A program made the translations under genes and the position numbers. Below the pieces are notes generated by a model that was not told where the DNA came from, did not search any database, and worked only from the letters and a program-made list of their open reading frames with translations. This document shows positions 19,538-30,574 of a DNA stretch of 64,000 nucleotides, in pieces. Source of the DNA: Prorocentrum cordatum (Eukaryota; Sar; Dinophyceae; Prorocentrales; Prorocentraceae); NCBI GenBank assembly GCA_963575745.1, contig CAUYUJ010012769.1, positions 354,061-418,060 on the forward strand, written 5' to 3'. How positions within the stretch are numbered: position 1 is the first letter of the stretch; the number at the start of each line of letters is the position of its first letter.

Positions 19538-19930
19538 TCAGCGCAAACACCCACCAGTTACAGCTCCCACATTGAATCCGCTTCCTCTCAAGGGGGCTAT
19601 CACCACACCGCACGAGAACACGCGGATACGGGCACGAGCAGTTGCGAGGCACTGTAGCGGCAAACTCGAGAGTCTCCGAGAGCAGCAAGTGACAAGGAGA
19701 GGAAGGTGGTCAAAACAGCTCACATGTCCTCAAAGTGGGTATCCGGGCTACTCCAAGAAGCCTTCTCCACGAGCCTTCCACCATGGAGCGGCACGAGGGG
19801 GGCGGGCCCTGGAGGCAAAAGGGGGGTCCTGGGCGCCTTTGCACGCAGTCTCTGGGCTCCCCCTAGGGGGGCCCTGCCTCGTGGATGCGAGCGCTGCTTC
19901 CCGCTGCGTGTGCTGCGGGTACCGTCGGTC
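18456..19930. other. Intergenic; dispersed repeat and short microsatellites
   Basis: It contains the repeat 18965-19059, a (GA)n run at 19373-19391 and a (TA)n run at 19501-19534. Nothing else is recognised. Confidence 0.55.
18965..19059 (+). repeat. Dispersed repeat GAGGCGCCATGAAATCTGGG, copy 1
   Basis: Shares GAGGCGCCATGAAATCTGGG, a GGCCCC(C/G)GCCATGA core and ATCCACNCCCC...TCATCAC with 59792-59882. The copies differ by scattered substitutions. No coding. Confidence 0.8.
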
Positions 19931-20060
19931 TTGCCGTCGCTCGGGCGTCCATTTCCCCTGCATGTTTCGTTTTCGTGCGTGTTTTTTTTTGCTCGATGGT
20001 CCAGGACGGTCCTCGATGGTTCTCGCCGAGAAAAAATGCACACGTCCGAGCGATGCCAAG
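19931..20060 (+). mobile_element. 130-bp inverted-repeat element, copy 1
   Basis: The left end TTGCCGTCGCTCGGGCGTCC pairs with the right end (CACGTCCGAGCGATGCCAAG). The middle has TTTCGTTTTCGTGCGTG, a T-run and CTCGATGGT repeats. Same length and order as 22811-22940. MITE-like; no ORF. Confidence 0.82.
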
Positions 20061-20257
20061 CGGTCTCACAACGTGCAGCAGATGGAACGCTGCCCGCGGA
20101 CACCCTCAGGGTGCCGAATCAGCTCGAGAGTCGATCGTCCTGCGCATTGCGAAGGCTGCAATTCTCACGGGGGATGGGCGTGTCAGACAAGGTCGGATAC
20201 AGACATATGGCTGATTACGCGTACACCCATCTCATTATAGAGGAGTACAAATGAATC

Positions 20258-20475
20258 GAGGAGAGGGAGAAAGAAAGAGAGAGAGAGAGAGAGAGATAGA
20301 AAACAAAAAAAAGAGGAGAGAGAGAGAGAGAGAGAACGAGGAGATAGAGAGAGAGACGGAGAGGGAGAGAGACGGACACAGGCACACAGAGGGAGAGAAA
20401 GAGAGAGAGAGAGAACAACAGAAAAGAGTAGAGGCAGAGAGACAGCGGAGAGAGCAAAGAATTAGAGAGGACGGG
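20258..20475. repeat. (GA)n microsatellite with interruptions
   Basis: GAGAGA runs broken by AAAC, ACGG and GACA. It is surrounded on the left by the end of the 19.9-20.25 kb stretch, in which no gene was seen. Confidence 0.95.
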
Positions 20476-21240
20476 GAGCTCTGCTCCGAGGTCGCGGACA
20501 GTCCGAAGCAGTAGACAGAGGGGATGAGTGCTGGCGGAGGGCAAGGATGTGAGGGTCAGGCGTTCGACGGTCGTGGGGCGGGCAAGGCGAAAGGAGGAGA
20601 CAACCGGCGGGAGGCAAAGAAGAACAAGTCCTCCCGCCCGTGCCAGCAAACTGCGACGCAAAAATCAAGTCTGACGAGCCCAGCCTGGTAACCGGACGTG
20701 GAATCCCCCACTGCGCTGGCAGCAGTTGGCGTGTGGGGGGGGAGGGGCCCTCGTCTTGCGAAGCGATGGCTGGGGCCCCATTGACACGCCGAGCCCAGCA
20801 AGCGTTCTGCTGTTTGGGCCGCGTCTTCGCGGGCGGGAAGCGGCACCGAGAGCGGCAGCTTCTCCCTCGGGGCGACTCACCCCCGACCCGCTCCCCCGCC
20901 AGAGTCGGACCCAGGCCAGAGGAACGTCCCTCAAGAAAGTGATACCTTCCGTCGGCCAAAACAAATATAACATCCAAGGGTACCCTCCTAAGGATGCAGA
21001 AGAGCATCAAAAACAAACAGCGAAGAGCACGAGGGCACCCTCCCAGAACCGGCCGCGGTCTTACATCTCGGTCCGACTGTACGCATGCCAGGGCGCGGGG
21101 GTGGGTTCGCGCGGCAGCGCAAGGGGATCCGCAGGACTTGAGCACAGCGCTTCGACCAAGGAGCGCAATGCTCCGCCAGCCACAGCTAGTCCGTCCTTGC
21201 TCCCTCCCGTCCACTCTTGCCTCATATTTCCCTAATCCAT
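20476..21240. other. Intergenic; no gene seen
   Basis: Mixed-composition sequence with no repeat family, motif or credible frame. Confidence 0.5.
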
Positions 21241-21570
21241 CCTTCTCCTCCTACCCCCGTTCTTCCTCCTCCTCCTCCTCCTCCTCCTCCTCCTCCCCCT
21301 CCTCCTCCTCCTCCTCCTCCTCCTCCTCCTCTGGTGCCGGCGCGACCCACCAGTGCTTCGCACCGGCCTCCTTCTTCTCCTGGGCCTCTTGCTCCTACTC
21401 CTCTTGCTCCTCCTCCACCTCCTCTTCTTCCTCATCATCATCATTCTCCTCCCCCTGCCAATCAATCTCCTCCTACCTCCCCCTTCTGCCGTCTCCCCCT
21501 CCATCTCTCCTCCCCGCCCCATCTCCCTCTCCTCCCCGTCGTTATCCTCGTCCTCCTCCTGGGAGGAGGG
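21241..21570. repeat. (TCC)n microsatellite region
   Basis: Two dense TCC blocks around 21266-21330 and 21400-21560, separated by a unique stretch near 21331-21380. Confidence 0.95.
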
Positions 21571-22510
21571 AGGGAGGCAGGTCCGAGTCACTGGACGCAG
21601 GCCCGTTGCACCCCCCCCAGCGCCTCGTCTGACATGCCGAGCACCTGGCGGCGAGGCTGAGGATTAGAACTAGGATTCGGAATTGGATTTGCTGGAGGCT
21701 ACAACTCGGCAGCTAGGGCAAGATTCGCACGGGCCTGGATAATTCAAAATGCCCCATGTGCTATCCAAGGCCCTCTCTGGGGAGAGGGCGGGAGGAGGAG
21801 GGTGGGGGCGAAGGAGGGGGGGAGGAGGAGGAAGTAAGCCAGCAAGTCGAAGGAGAAGGAGACGGAGGGGGCAGAGGAGTGAGAAGCAGGAAAAGCTCAT
21901 CAGGCCCCGAATGCGCAGAGTGCAGACAGGTCCCCCTCGAAACAACGCCGCCTCAGCGACGAGCGACGAGCGATGCGCGCGCACTTCACGCTGGCAGCCC
22001 AACCACTTTCGCCCAAACTCGCCGCCCACCCTTCGCTGGCACGAAGACGCCGAAAGTGTACCACCACGGGCCCTGGGAGCGAGTGAGGAAAGGAGATGGG
22101 TACTGGGGAAACAAAACGGTACCCATATCGGCTACACGCAAGAGTGACCCTGGGTAAGAGTGACCTTTGGTGCGCGGCTTTTGGGGGGCCGCGGTGGGGC
22201 CAAATCCAATCGCGCAAGACGCTACTATCGTATCGCGTTCGGCGATCGGGGGGCCCCCATGGGCCCGCACAAAAGGTCACTGTGGCGAAAAGTCACTCTT
22301 ACGTCCAATCGACCATACCTCTACTCCACGGCCCTCTTCTTGCACGCGTTCTGACCGAGTCTTCAGGGCCAATCCAGCCGTGCTGACGAGGGAACAGTAG
22401 CGGCATCGGTCACTGCCCGCCCCTCCCGTGACGACGATCTGTGCGCAAAAACGTGCCCGGGCCCATGTGGGGCCCGGCGGTGGACGCGCACAGACGAGCG
22501 CCGGGCACGA
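21571..22510. other. Intergenic; no gene seen
   Basis: Purine-rich around 21775-21890, otherwise unremarkable. GGCCCC-rich segments near 22190-22260 do not fold with each other in an obvious way. Confidence 0.5.
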
Positions 22511-22514
22511 GGAC

Positions 22515-22749
22515 GCGGGGCAGGGCGGGGCACGTCTGCAGAAGGCTACAGTGAAGGGGCCCAGGGACACACAAATGAATACACACAAATAAATGATTTC
22601 CCAATCTTTTTCCCATATTTTCTGGGTTCTTGTCTTCCCCCCCACTTCCCATATTTTCCCATACTTTCTGGGGGATCGACGAATAATTGTGTCTGTGCTT
22701 TTTTCCCCTCCTGAGCGGGGCAGGGCTGGGCACGTCTGCAGAAGGCTAC
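22515..22749 (+). repeat. Dispersed 164-bp element, copy 3, between 35-bp direct repeats
   Basis: The 164-bp element itself is 22551-22714 (GTGAAGGGGCCCAGGGACAC to CCCCTCCTGA). It is bracketed by two 35-bp copies, 22515-22549 and 22715-22749, exactly 200 bp apart with one mismatch. They read GCGGGGCAGGGC, then GGGCACGTCTGCAGAAGGC. Either the element arose with a long target duplication or a 200-bp unit was duplicated. Confidence 0.88.
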
Positions 22750-22810
22750 GGGGAGGCGGCAGGCCCAAGGCACAGGCGCTGCACGGGCAAGGGTGAAAGG
22801 GCAGCGCTGA

Positions 22811-22940
22811 TCTGGCCATCGCTCGGACGTCCATTCCCTGTGTTTTTGTTCGGTTTCGTGCGTGTTTTTTTTTCGCCAAATGATCAATGCTCTCGATGGT
22901 CCTCGCCGAAAAAAAAATGCACAGGTCCGAGCGATGCCAG
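22811..22940 (+). mobile_element. 130-bp inverted-repeat element, copy 2
   Basis: The left end TCTGGCCATCGCTCGGACGT pairs with the right end (CAGGTCCGAGCGATGCCAG). Internal order as in 19931-20060: TTTCGTGCGTG, T-run, CTCGATGGTCCTCGCCG, A-run. It lies 62 bp after the previous repeat. Confidence 0.85.
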
Positions 22941-23117
22941 GTGATGAGATGCTGCGTCCCTGCTGCCGTGAGTTCCAGCTCCCCGCGCCCGGCAACACCG
23001 GCCTGGCTGGGCCCACGAGGCGTGCACCGACCTCGGGCCGGCAGTCGGCCTGCCTGTCACCAGCGTCAGTTCATTTCGGTCGTCCGCCTACGCCACCTTC
23101 ACTTCCCTTGAATGGTA

Positions 23118-23226
23118 ATGACGGAGGAGGAGGAGGAGGAGGAGGAGGAGGAGGAGCTGGAGGAGGAGGAGGAGGAGGAGGAGCTGGAGGAGGAGGAGGA
23201 GGAGGAGGAGGAGGAGGAGGAGGAGA
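23118..23226. repeat. (GGA)n microsatellite
   Basis: Almost pure GGA with three GGAGCTGGA interruptions. Confidence 0.97.
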
Positions 23227-23589
23227 GGAATCATCGATCCTCACCTCCTCTCTCCGTCCCTTCTCCCAATCCCTCCTCCTCCTCCGGTTCCTCCTACTCC
23301 ACTCAACCTCTGCGTTCTCCTCGCAAACTTCCCCCCTCTGAAAGAAAAAGGAAGAGGGGGAAGGGTGAAACACGAGGAATATGAGGCGGGACGAGACGCT
23401 TCCCCATGATCGGACACACGGGGATATTCATCCTCATCCTCCTCACCATCTTCTCCACCCTGCATAAGGCAAGCCACTGGCCTGACGCAGGTGCTCTGGC
23501 CGCACAGTCTGGCGCTCCACTTTGCCAGTGGACGCCTGGGGGCTGCCCAAAGGGAGGGACGCCGAAGCATTGTGTTCCTCCCCCTATCA
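23227..23589. other. Intergenic; no gene seen
   Basis: TCC-rich start, then unique sequence. Frames on both strands lack motifs. Confidence 0.45.
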
Positions 23590-24030
23590 TGTCATCCGTG
23601 CTGCGTCCTCCTCCTCCAGCTTATCATCCTTCCTCTTGTGTTGTTCGTCCTCCATCCCTCGTCCCCCGCCCTCCTCTTCTCTCCTCCTCCTCCTCCTCCT
23701 CCTCCTCCTCCTCCTCCTCCTCCTCCTCCTCCTCCCCCTCCTCCGCCTCCTCCTCCTCCTCGTCCTCCTCCTCCTCCTTTTCCTCCTCCTTTTCCTCCTC
23801 CTCCTCCTCCTCCTCCTCCTCCACTCTCCCTCCTGTTCCCCTCTCCGCGTCCGCCGCCCGTGTCCGCCTCGTTCCTTGTGAACATTCATCCCTCCTCTTC
23901 CTGTTCCCTCCTCGTCGTCCTCCTACTTCTCCTTCCTTCCTCGTCCGCCCCCTCCTCGTCCTCCCCGCATCCTTCCATCCCTCACGCCTCCTCATCCAAC
24001 TCATACGCGCGTCCTCCTCTTTCTCCTCCC
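23590..24030. repeat. (TCC)n microsatellite region
   Basis: Dense TCC array at 23681-23825 with degenerate flanks. Followed by CCCCAAGC/CCCAAGAGG-type sequence (24065-24200) that resembles the 35-kb and 37-40-kb satellite motif. Confidence 0.93.
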
Positions 24031-24419
24031 ATCCCCTCGTCGCCCATGCCTCGCCCTCCGCCCCAAGATGACCCCCGAGACCGCGAGCAGGCCCCGTGCG
24101 CGCCCCCCCAAGCCCCAGCAAGCTCCCAACAGACCCCAAGCAGGCCCAAAACCACATCCAAAAGGCTTCCAAGAGGCCCCGCCAGATCCCCACAGGCGTC
24201 CAAGCGGGCTCTGACCTACAGCCCAGGCACGATGGCGGCATGGACCGGCCACTGGATATAGAATGCGTGTGCTTGGCCCTCCCCCCATACGGCGGCGCAG
24301 CAGCTGCTGGCTGCAGCGGAGCTCGCCGCTTGGAGAATCAACCACGGCAGCCGCGGGCAGGCTGGCCCGCGCGTGCGCTGGCGCTGGACTGCCGCGGGGC
24401 TGTTCAGGCTGAGGGGCGA

Positions 24420-24546
24420 CGATGGGGGCGAATAGCCCAGGGGAGAGTAATACATGTAGCCGCGGGCGTCGATTGTCTGCCTTCGGCGAGTCTCCCTCCT
24501 GGGCGCATGCGTGTAATGCTCGCCCCTGGGCTATTCGCCCCTATCG
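24420..24546. mobile_element. 127-bp foldback element, 34-bp inverted repeats
   Basis: The arms 24420-24453 and 24513-24546 match at 30 of 34 positions; both contain GGGGCGAATAGCCCAGGGG. The loop is 59 bp. MITE- or foldback-like. No second copy was found in the window. Confidence 0.85.
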
Positions 24547-25004
24547 TGTCCGCCGAGGCTTCACCCCCGCCACCCGCCGCGACTGCAGGGCGCGCAGGCG
24601 GCGGCGCCCGGGCCCGCGCCACCGCCAGCCGCTGCCAGAGTGCGCCGCCCGCCGCGGCAAGGGAACCGTGGAGGCGGCGTGGCGCCGCCGCCGCCCGGCG
24701 TGGCCGCGGGCGCGCGCTGCTCGGCGGCCACGCCTGGCAGGCGCACGCACTGGGTTGGGCCCGCGAGCTGCCGCCGCGGTCGGCGGCCACACTGCTGGTG
24801 CCGCCAGCGCGCGCTGACGGGGGCGAGGCGACACGGCGCGCGGCGCTCCGCCGGGGCGCCTGGCCGAGCGGGTCAGGGCCGCCAGGGTGCCTGGCAATGA
24901 ATTGCCTGGGTTTTCTCCCCCTCTGCCCCCCCTCCTGAATCGCGGGGCTTTCGACGTGTATGTAAAACATGTGTTTCGTCTTCCCCTGTCGCTCTTTCTG
25001 TCTC
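24547..25004. other. Very GC-rich intergenic stretch; no gene seen
   Basis: CpG-dense and open in nearly all frames. Arg/Ala-rich translations on both strands mirror each other. Confidence 0.5.
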
Positions 25005-25290
25005 CCTCTCTCGCTCTCTCTCTCTCTCTCTCCTCCTCCTCCTCCTCCTCTTCTTCTTCTTCCTCCTCCTCCTCCTCCGCCTCCTCCTCCTCCTCCTCCG
25101 CCTCCGCCTCCGTCTCCGCCTCCGCCTCCGCCTCCACCTCCTCCTCCTCCTCCTCCTCCTCCTCCATGCCTCCGTCCTCGTGCTGATGAATATTCCTATG
25201 TTCGTCCTCCTCCCTCCTCTATTCTCCCTTCTCCTCCTGCGCCTTCTCCTCCTCCACCTCATCCTTCTCCTCTTCCCTACTTACTCCATG
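25005..25290. repeat. (CT)n then (TCC)n / (CCTCCG)n microsatellite
   Basis: TCTCTC at 25010-25030, TCC/TCT blocks to 25080, CCTCCG units about 25095-25135, and TCC again to about 25165. Confidence 0.95.
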
Positions 25291-27023
25291 TGCATGCGGG
25301 AGAGAGAGAGAGAGAGAGAAAGAAGACCAGGACTAGCACGGCGGCCTGCCTCCGTTAAGGCAGTTCCGAAAGGAAGGAAGGAGTACGAACCAGGAGGAGG
25401 AGCCAGGAGGACGAGGAGCAGGAGGACGAGGAAGAGGAGGAGGAGGGGAAGGAGAACAGGACAGGACATCCGCATAAAGGGGGTATACCGTCAGAGCGCC
25501 TACTCAGGCGATCTACGCGCTATTGCCAAAATGCCCTGCGATTTGTTGTGCTACAGCGCTGCCTTCTCACTAGGGCCGGCAGGGGGCAGACCCCGTCGCT
25601 CAAGAACCGAGCTTTGGGGTGGCCCCGTAAGAGAGGCTCGCTACCTTCCTTCACGAGTCCCTTTGGGTCAGTGCGGGGGGGAACAGCTACTGGCCCTTCC
25701 GCGTGCCCTAAGGGGAGGGGACGCGCGGGCTTAGCAGGGCGCCCAAGCCAACGGGGGGGAGGAGACGACGACACGACCTCAAAAGAAGGAGAGGGGAGAG
25801 ACGGAAGGCCGAGACCCCAAACTGTTGTTGGGGGACTGCTACCTCTACAGGTTTAATTCCGTGCTCCCCTCTCCCACTCAGCTCACTTCTCGGTCGTTCC
25901 GAGAGATGCTCCATGTATTGTCACATCTGTACTCTGGTACCCTGTTGAAATAGCCCAAAGTTCCTCCTCGGAGCGTGTGAGGTAGAACAGACTGGAAGTG
26001 GGGGAGGAGGAGGAGGAGGAGGAGGAGGAGGAGGAGGAGGAGGAGGAGGAGGAAGAGGAGGAAGAGGAGGAGGAGGAGGAGGAGGGACTCCGACCTCGTG
26101 ATTCTCCCACAAGGTGGCCCCCCCCCCGAGGTCCCGACTCCTCCCCGGGGACCGTCCCTCCATCTGGGATAGATCTTTCGATAGGCCCAGCGAACGAGGA
26201 GAAAAGCACCACCCCACCGACGGCCATACGGGGCTCAGGATATACCATGATTCTGGCTTGGGCTTCTGCGTGGTAAACGCTACGGCCCCCGATAGGCCGT
26301 AGAGGAACATGGATGATAAGCAATAAAAACACCCCTAGTCCTTCTGGGAGGGGACATAAGGTTAGGAGGGCCAGAGGCAGTAGGGAGAAAGGGGGTCTTT
26401 GTTCCGGATGTCTCAGACGAGACCATCCCCATGTTTAGGGGAACCCCTCAAAACCAAGGACCTAAACTGGGCCACGAACTCAGAATGTTTCTAGGGTTAG
26501 GGGTTGCATTATACTTAACAACTGGAGGGCCGTTGGTGGGGTGGTGTCGCTTGTTTTCGTTGGAGGCTGAAGAGGGCGACAAAACCTTGGACGGCGACCC
26601 GGTGTGGACGAAAGCGGGGATAGCAAAGGGAGGCAAACGAATCAGCTCACGCGGGGATGCACAAAGACATACTCATACTATGTGTCTTCCTCGGAAGCGT
26701 GCGTCCGACCCGAACATATTGTACAGCCGTATTGTAATATATCGTTTTCGGTACGGCCAGAAAGAGCCCGCCACGAAGCATATACTACAAGCTTACTCGG
26801 TGCGCGCGTCGCCCCTGGGGTGAAGCCACAACGGCCGCTGTTGGACAGGCGGCCTTCTGCCTTCTGTCTGGTATGATCAGCGCCTGCGGCGGCACTGGCA
26901 GCGAGCCCTGCCTGAAACAGACAGGCATTGCTGTCAACCTTCGTCCCCGTTCATTCCGCATTCATTCCGATCGCACCGACCAGTGTATCGAGGAAGGCGC
27001 CCTACGGCGGGGCCGATACAGCA
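25291..27023. other. Intergenic with an AGG array; no gene seen
   Basis: A (GA)n run at 25300-25318, GAGGAGGA-rich 25395-25455 and a (GGA)n array 26000-26085. A small palindrome CTACGGCC...GGCCGTAG is at 26280-26302. 26823-26900 resembles 60790-60870 (GGCCGC(T/C)GTTGG(A/G)CAGGCGGC), perhaps an old repeat. Confidence 0.5.
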
Positions 27024-27253
27024 AGTGTCGTAACGCCCCCGTAATCCATCCTCCCGTCGCTCGAGCCGAGCGAGGGCGACGAAGGCGAGGACGACGAAGA
27101 CGACGACGACGACGACGGCGACGAAGACGAAAACGACGACGAAGACGACGACGATGACGAGTGTCATAACGCCCCCTTTCTTCATCCCCCTGTCGTTCGA
27201 GCCGAGCGACGGCGACGGCGACGACCACGACCACGACGACGCAGACGACGGCC

Positions 27254-27288
<35 letters not shown>

Positions 27289-27330
27289 AACGACGTCGAA
27301 GACGACGATGACGATGACGAGGACGACCTC
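27024..27330. repeat. (GAC/CGA)n arrays within a 138-bp direct repeat
   Basis: The segment GTGTCGTAACGCCCCC followed by CGTCGCTCGAGCCGAGCGA (from about 27026) recurs at about 27163 as GTGTCATAACGCCCCC with CGTTCGAGCCGAGCGACGG. Each is followed by a GAC/CGACGA array. So the trinucleotide array was duplicated with its flank. Confidence 0.8.
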
Positions 27331-27399
27331 CGCCAGCCTGCGAGCCGTCCGCCGGCTGGGCGGCGGCGGCCGAGCTCGCGGCCTCGCGGCGAGGTCGGC

Positions 27400-27854
27400 G
27401 TCTCATCTTCATCATCACAATCACCACAGGCGTTCATCACCCCATCGCTCATCCGAACCTTCATCATCACCACCACCATCACCATCACAGTCCACCCTCC
27501 TCTCTTCTCCTCTCTCCTCCTCCTCCTCCGCCTCCTCCTCCGTCTCTTCCTCCTCCTCCTCTTCCTCCTCCTCCTCATCCCCCTCCCCCTCCCCCTCCCC
27601 TTCCCCTCCCCGTTCCCCTGCCCCTGCCCGTCCTCCTCCTCCTCCCTCACCCTCCTCCTCTTCCTCCTCCTCCTTCCTCCTCCTCCTCCTCCTCCTCCTC
27701 ACCCTCCTCCTACTCCTCCTCCTCCTCATCCTCCACCCTCCTCCTCCTCTTCCTCCTCCCCCTCCTCGTCCTCCACCCTCCTCCTCCTCCTCCTCCTTTT
27801 CCATCCTCCTCCAAATCATAACTCAAAATCGCCACCACCAGGTTATCACCATAG

Positions 27855-27889
<35 letters not shown>

Positions 27890-28139
27890 CCACCATCACC
27901 ATCATCACCACCATCGTCACCATCATCATCAGCAGCAGCATCATCATCACCATCACCATCACCATCACCTTCACCATCACCATCACCATCACCATCACCA
28001 TCACCATCACCATCACCATCACCATCATCATCATCATCATCATCAACATCATCAGCATCATCGTCATCATCGTCATTTTCATCAGCATCATCCTCATCAG
28101 CATCAGCAGCATCATCAACATCAGCATCATCCACATCAA

Positions 28140-28170
<31 letters not shown>

Positions 28171-28187
28171 TTGGGCAAAGACCGACC
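27400..28187. repeat. (TCC)n then (CAT)n / (CACCAT)n microsatellite
   Basis: TCC-rich about 27490-27810; CAT and CACCAT units about 27850-28172. The CAT tract continues beyond a 201-bp inverted-repeat element. Confidence 0.95.
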
Positions 28188-28388
28188 GTCCAGGCACTCC
28201 TATAGTCATACCACCAAAAAGTTTTTAGAACCCCCCAAAATGTTCTAATAACAAAAGCAATGTTCTTAGAACATAAACCCGATGTGATAACCAAAACGCT
28301 CCCAGCCAGAAATGTTCTAAGAACATTTTGTGGACACCACAAAAGGTTCTTAGAACATTGTTTGGTAGGGCTACAGGCGAGCCAGGAC
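28188..28388. mobile_element. 201-bp inverted-repeat element inside a CAT tract
   Basis: The left end (GTCCAGGCACTCCTATAG, then ATACCACCAAAAAG) pairs at roughly 75% over 45 bp with the right end. Reverse-complemented, the right end reads GTCCTGGCTCGCCTGTAG, then CTACCAAACAA. It contains several copies of TGTTCTTAGAACA. Arms 28311-28333 and 28337-28359 form a near-perfect 23-bp hairpin with a 3-nt loop. CAT arrays lie on both sides. Confidence 0.8.
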
Positions 28389-28443
28389 ACTTCGCCACAG
28401 CTGGATCATCACCAGCATGATCCTCATCATCCTCATCATCACT

Positions 28444-28481
<38 letters not shown>

Positions 28482-28553
28482 TTTAATCATCATCATCATC
28501 ATCGTCACCATCACCATCACCATCATCATCACCATCATCATCATCACCATCAC

Positions 28554-28604
<51 letters not shown>

Positions 28605-28605
28605 G
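28389..28605. repeat. (CAT)n microsatellite, right part
   Basis: Continues the array of 27850-28172 after the inserted element. Confidence 0.95.
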
Positions 28606-30258
28606 GGCGCGGGGGGGAAAGGGGGCCCGAGGCCCGACATGGGGCTCAGCCACGGGGCGCGCGCCTGCGCGGAAGGGCCCGCCATCAAATGCGCCCCCCC
28701 CCCACCCGCCGGGCAGAACTCCCCCCGTGGCCCTCGCGGTCGCCCGCAGGCGCGGCCGCTGGCACTTCCCAGGCGCTGCGCCCTTGCGCGCGCGCCATGC
28801 AGCGCGACGTTCGCGACGCGCGCGCAGCGACGCATGCGCGCGCGTGAACTGAGACCGGCCCGACCGCGCCCATGGTCGCCCCGCGGGCGCGACCATCGGC
28901 GCTTCTCTGGCGTCGAGCCCTCGCGCGCGCCGCGCCGCGTTCGCGATGTGCGCGCTGCGCTGCGAACGCGCGCGCTGGCCGGCTACTGTTCTCGCGTCGC
29001 GAACCCGCGCTTCGCCAGCGCCGCTTCGCGCCTGCAGCTGGGGCTCGCTGCGCCGCTGGCTCCAAGGAGAACCGGCGCGACTGCCTGCTGCGCGTCTGCC
29101 GCTTGCTGCGCGCTGTCGACGGGCCCGGGGCAGATCCCCAGGCCCGCGCCGACTGGCGCCATGCGCAGCCCTGCTCCACAGGGCGGGTCGCTGTCGCGCC
29201 CCCTGCCCAATGCAGTGCTCACGCGCCGCAGGTACGGGCACCGCTGCCTGGAATCTGCGCAGAACACGCTAGATCTGCGCGGAAATGCGTCGCGGCGCCC
29301 ACGAGGCGCAGTCGCCCCGCGGTGAACCACCCCAATGTGATTTCTTTTTTCGCTGCAGCTGAAACTCGCGCAAGTGGACCCGTCGGTTGCCTCGCCTCCG
29401 CGATGGGCGGCAAGCTGCGCTTGCGCAGCCCAGTCGCGCCGCGCGCCCGGCTTACCTGAAGCCCGCGCAGCGGCGGCCCACGCCGTTGGTTTCGCGCGCG
29501 TGCTTGCGGGCAACACTGGTTCGGCCGCGCGCAGCTGAAACAGCTGCGCCAGCTCCGCGGCCTCGCAGGGGCGCGCGAGCTGCTGCGCAGAGAACAGGCG
29601 TCGCAACAAATGGCAGACGCTGCCCGCGGTCCGCCCATATCCCCAGACGACCGCGAGCGCCCCGAAAGGCAGGGTTCCGTGCGCGAGCGCCAGAAGCCGC
29701 CCCCTGAGCCGACGCCATCGCTCCAAACAGGAAAAACTACATAACACTAGTACTCGGGGCGCACTGCACATTGGCGGTGAGCTTTCTTGCGGTTCCCTCT
29801 GGCTATCACCAGCGCGCCCTCGTTTTGCCAGTCCGCAAACTAATCTGCAATGCGCGTTTTCTCTACCGCCGCCGCTGCAGGGTTCGGGCCCGACGCCGCG
29901 CAGCCATCGATCGGGCGCGCTGCAGAGCTCGAGCCCTCGCGCTGATGCGTGCAAGGGGAACCCTGCGCGACGAGCCGCTTCGTGAATGGGGAAATCCGAT
30001 AACAGGGACCCGTCGCTATCTATGTTCACGCGCCAACGGCCCGCCATTTTCCAATCGCGGGCCTCCTCGAGCGTCTGCTGTCTGACCTCCACTGTGCATG
30101 GCTCTTTGCACGGCCTTTGCGTAAGAGCGACCGCTAAGTGGCATCACGCCGCTCCATGGCTGGCTCTAGCGCGCGCACCAGCTCTTGCGCCGCGGGTTGC
30201 ACCCTGGGCATCAATGCCTCGAATTGTAACGAGTCGGGAAGGACAGCCGACATGGGAA
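28606..30258. other. GC-rich, CpG/GCGC-dense region; no gene recognised
   Basis: Extreme density of GCGC and CGCGC. A 369-codon minus-strand frame (30092-28983) has no recognisable motif and is Ala/Arg-rich, as expected from composition. I do not call it a gene. Confidence 0.5.
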
Positions 30259-30417
30259 AGCCTTGTTTAAGGTCGGGCATGTCCCCCTACAGGGGGATTT
30301 TGGGAGAAACATAATAAACCCAAACAGATGCAACAATAGTCAACAAGTAATGGAAACGTCGTCCCCGGACTATTATTCGATCTCCTGTAGAGCGACACGC
30401 CCGACTTAAGCCTTGTT
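30259..30417 (+). mobile_element. MITE, family GTCGGGC, copy 2 with 9-bp target duplication
   Basis: The 141-bp element is 30268-30408. AGCCTTGTT stands immediately on both sides (30259-30267 and 30409-30417). The ends TAAGGTCGGGCATGTCCCCC and (reverse complement) TAAGTCGGGCGTGTCGCTCT are inverted repeats about 30 bp long. A 9-bp duplication fits Mutator-like transposition. Confidence 0.92.
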
Positions 30418-30574
30418 CTATATCGTCGCACAGCTGCGCATCCTGATGCCCCGAAGCGCGGAGCGTTTCACGGTGCAGAGAGCCGTGGCATCGGGGCGGC
30501 AACACTGCCACCACATCGGGCACCAGACCCGCGCGCCACTGAAATCGTGCAGGCCCCACCTCGGTGCTTCAAAA

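Noticed and set aside
28983-30092. 369-codon minus-strand open frame
   Set aside because: It lies in extreme GCGC-rich sequence where all frames tend to be open. No motif is recognised.
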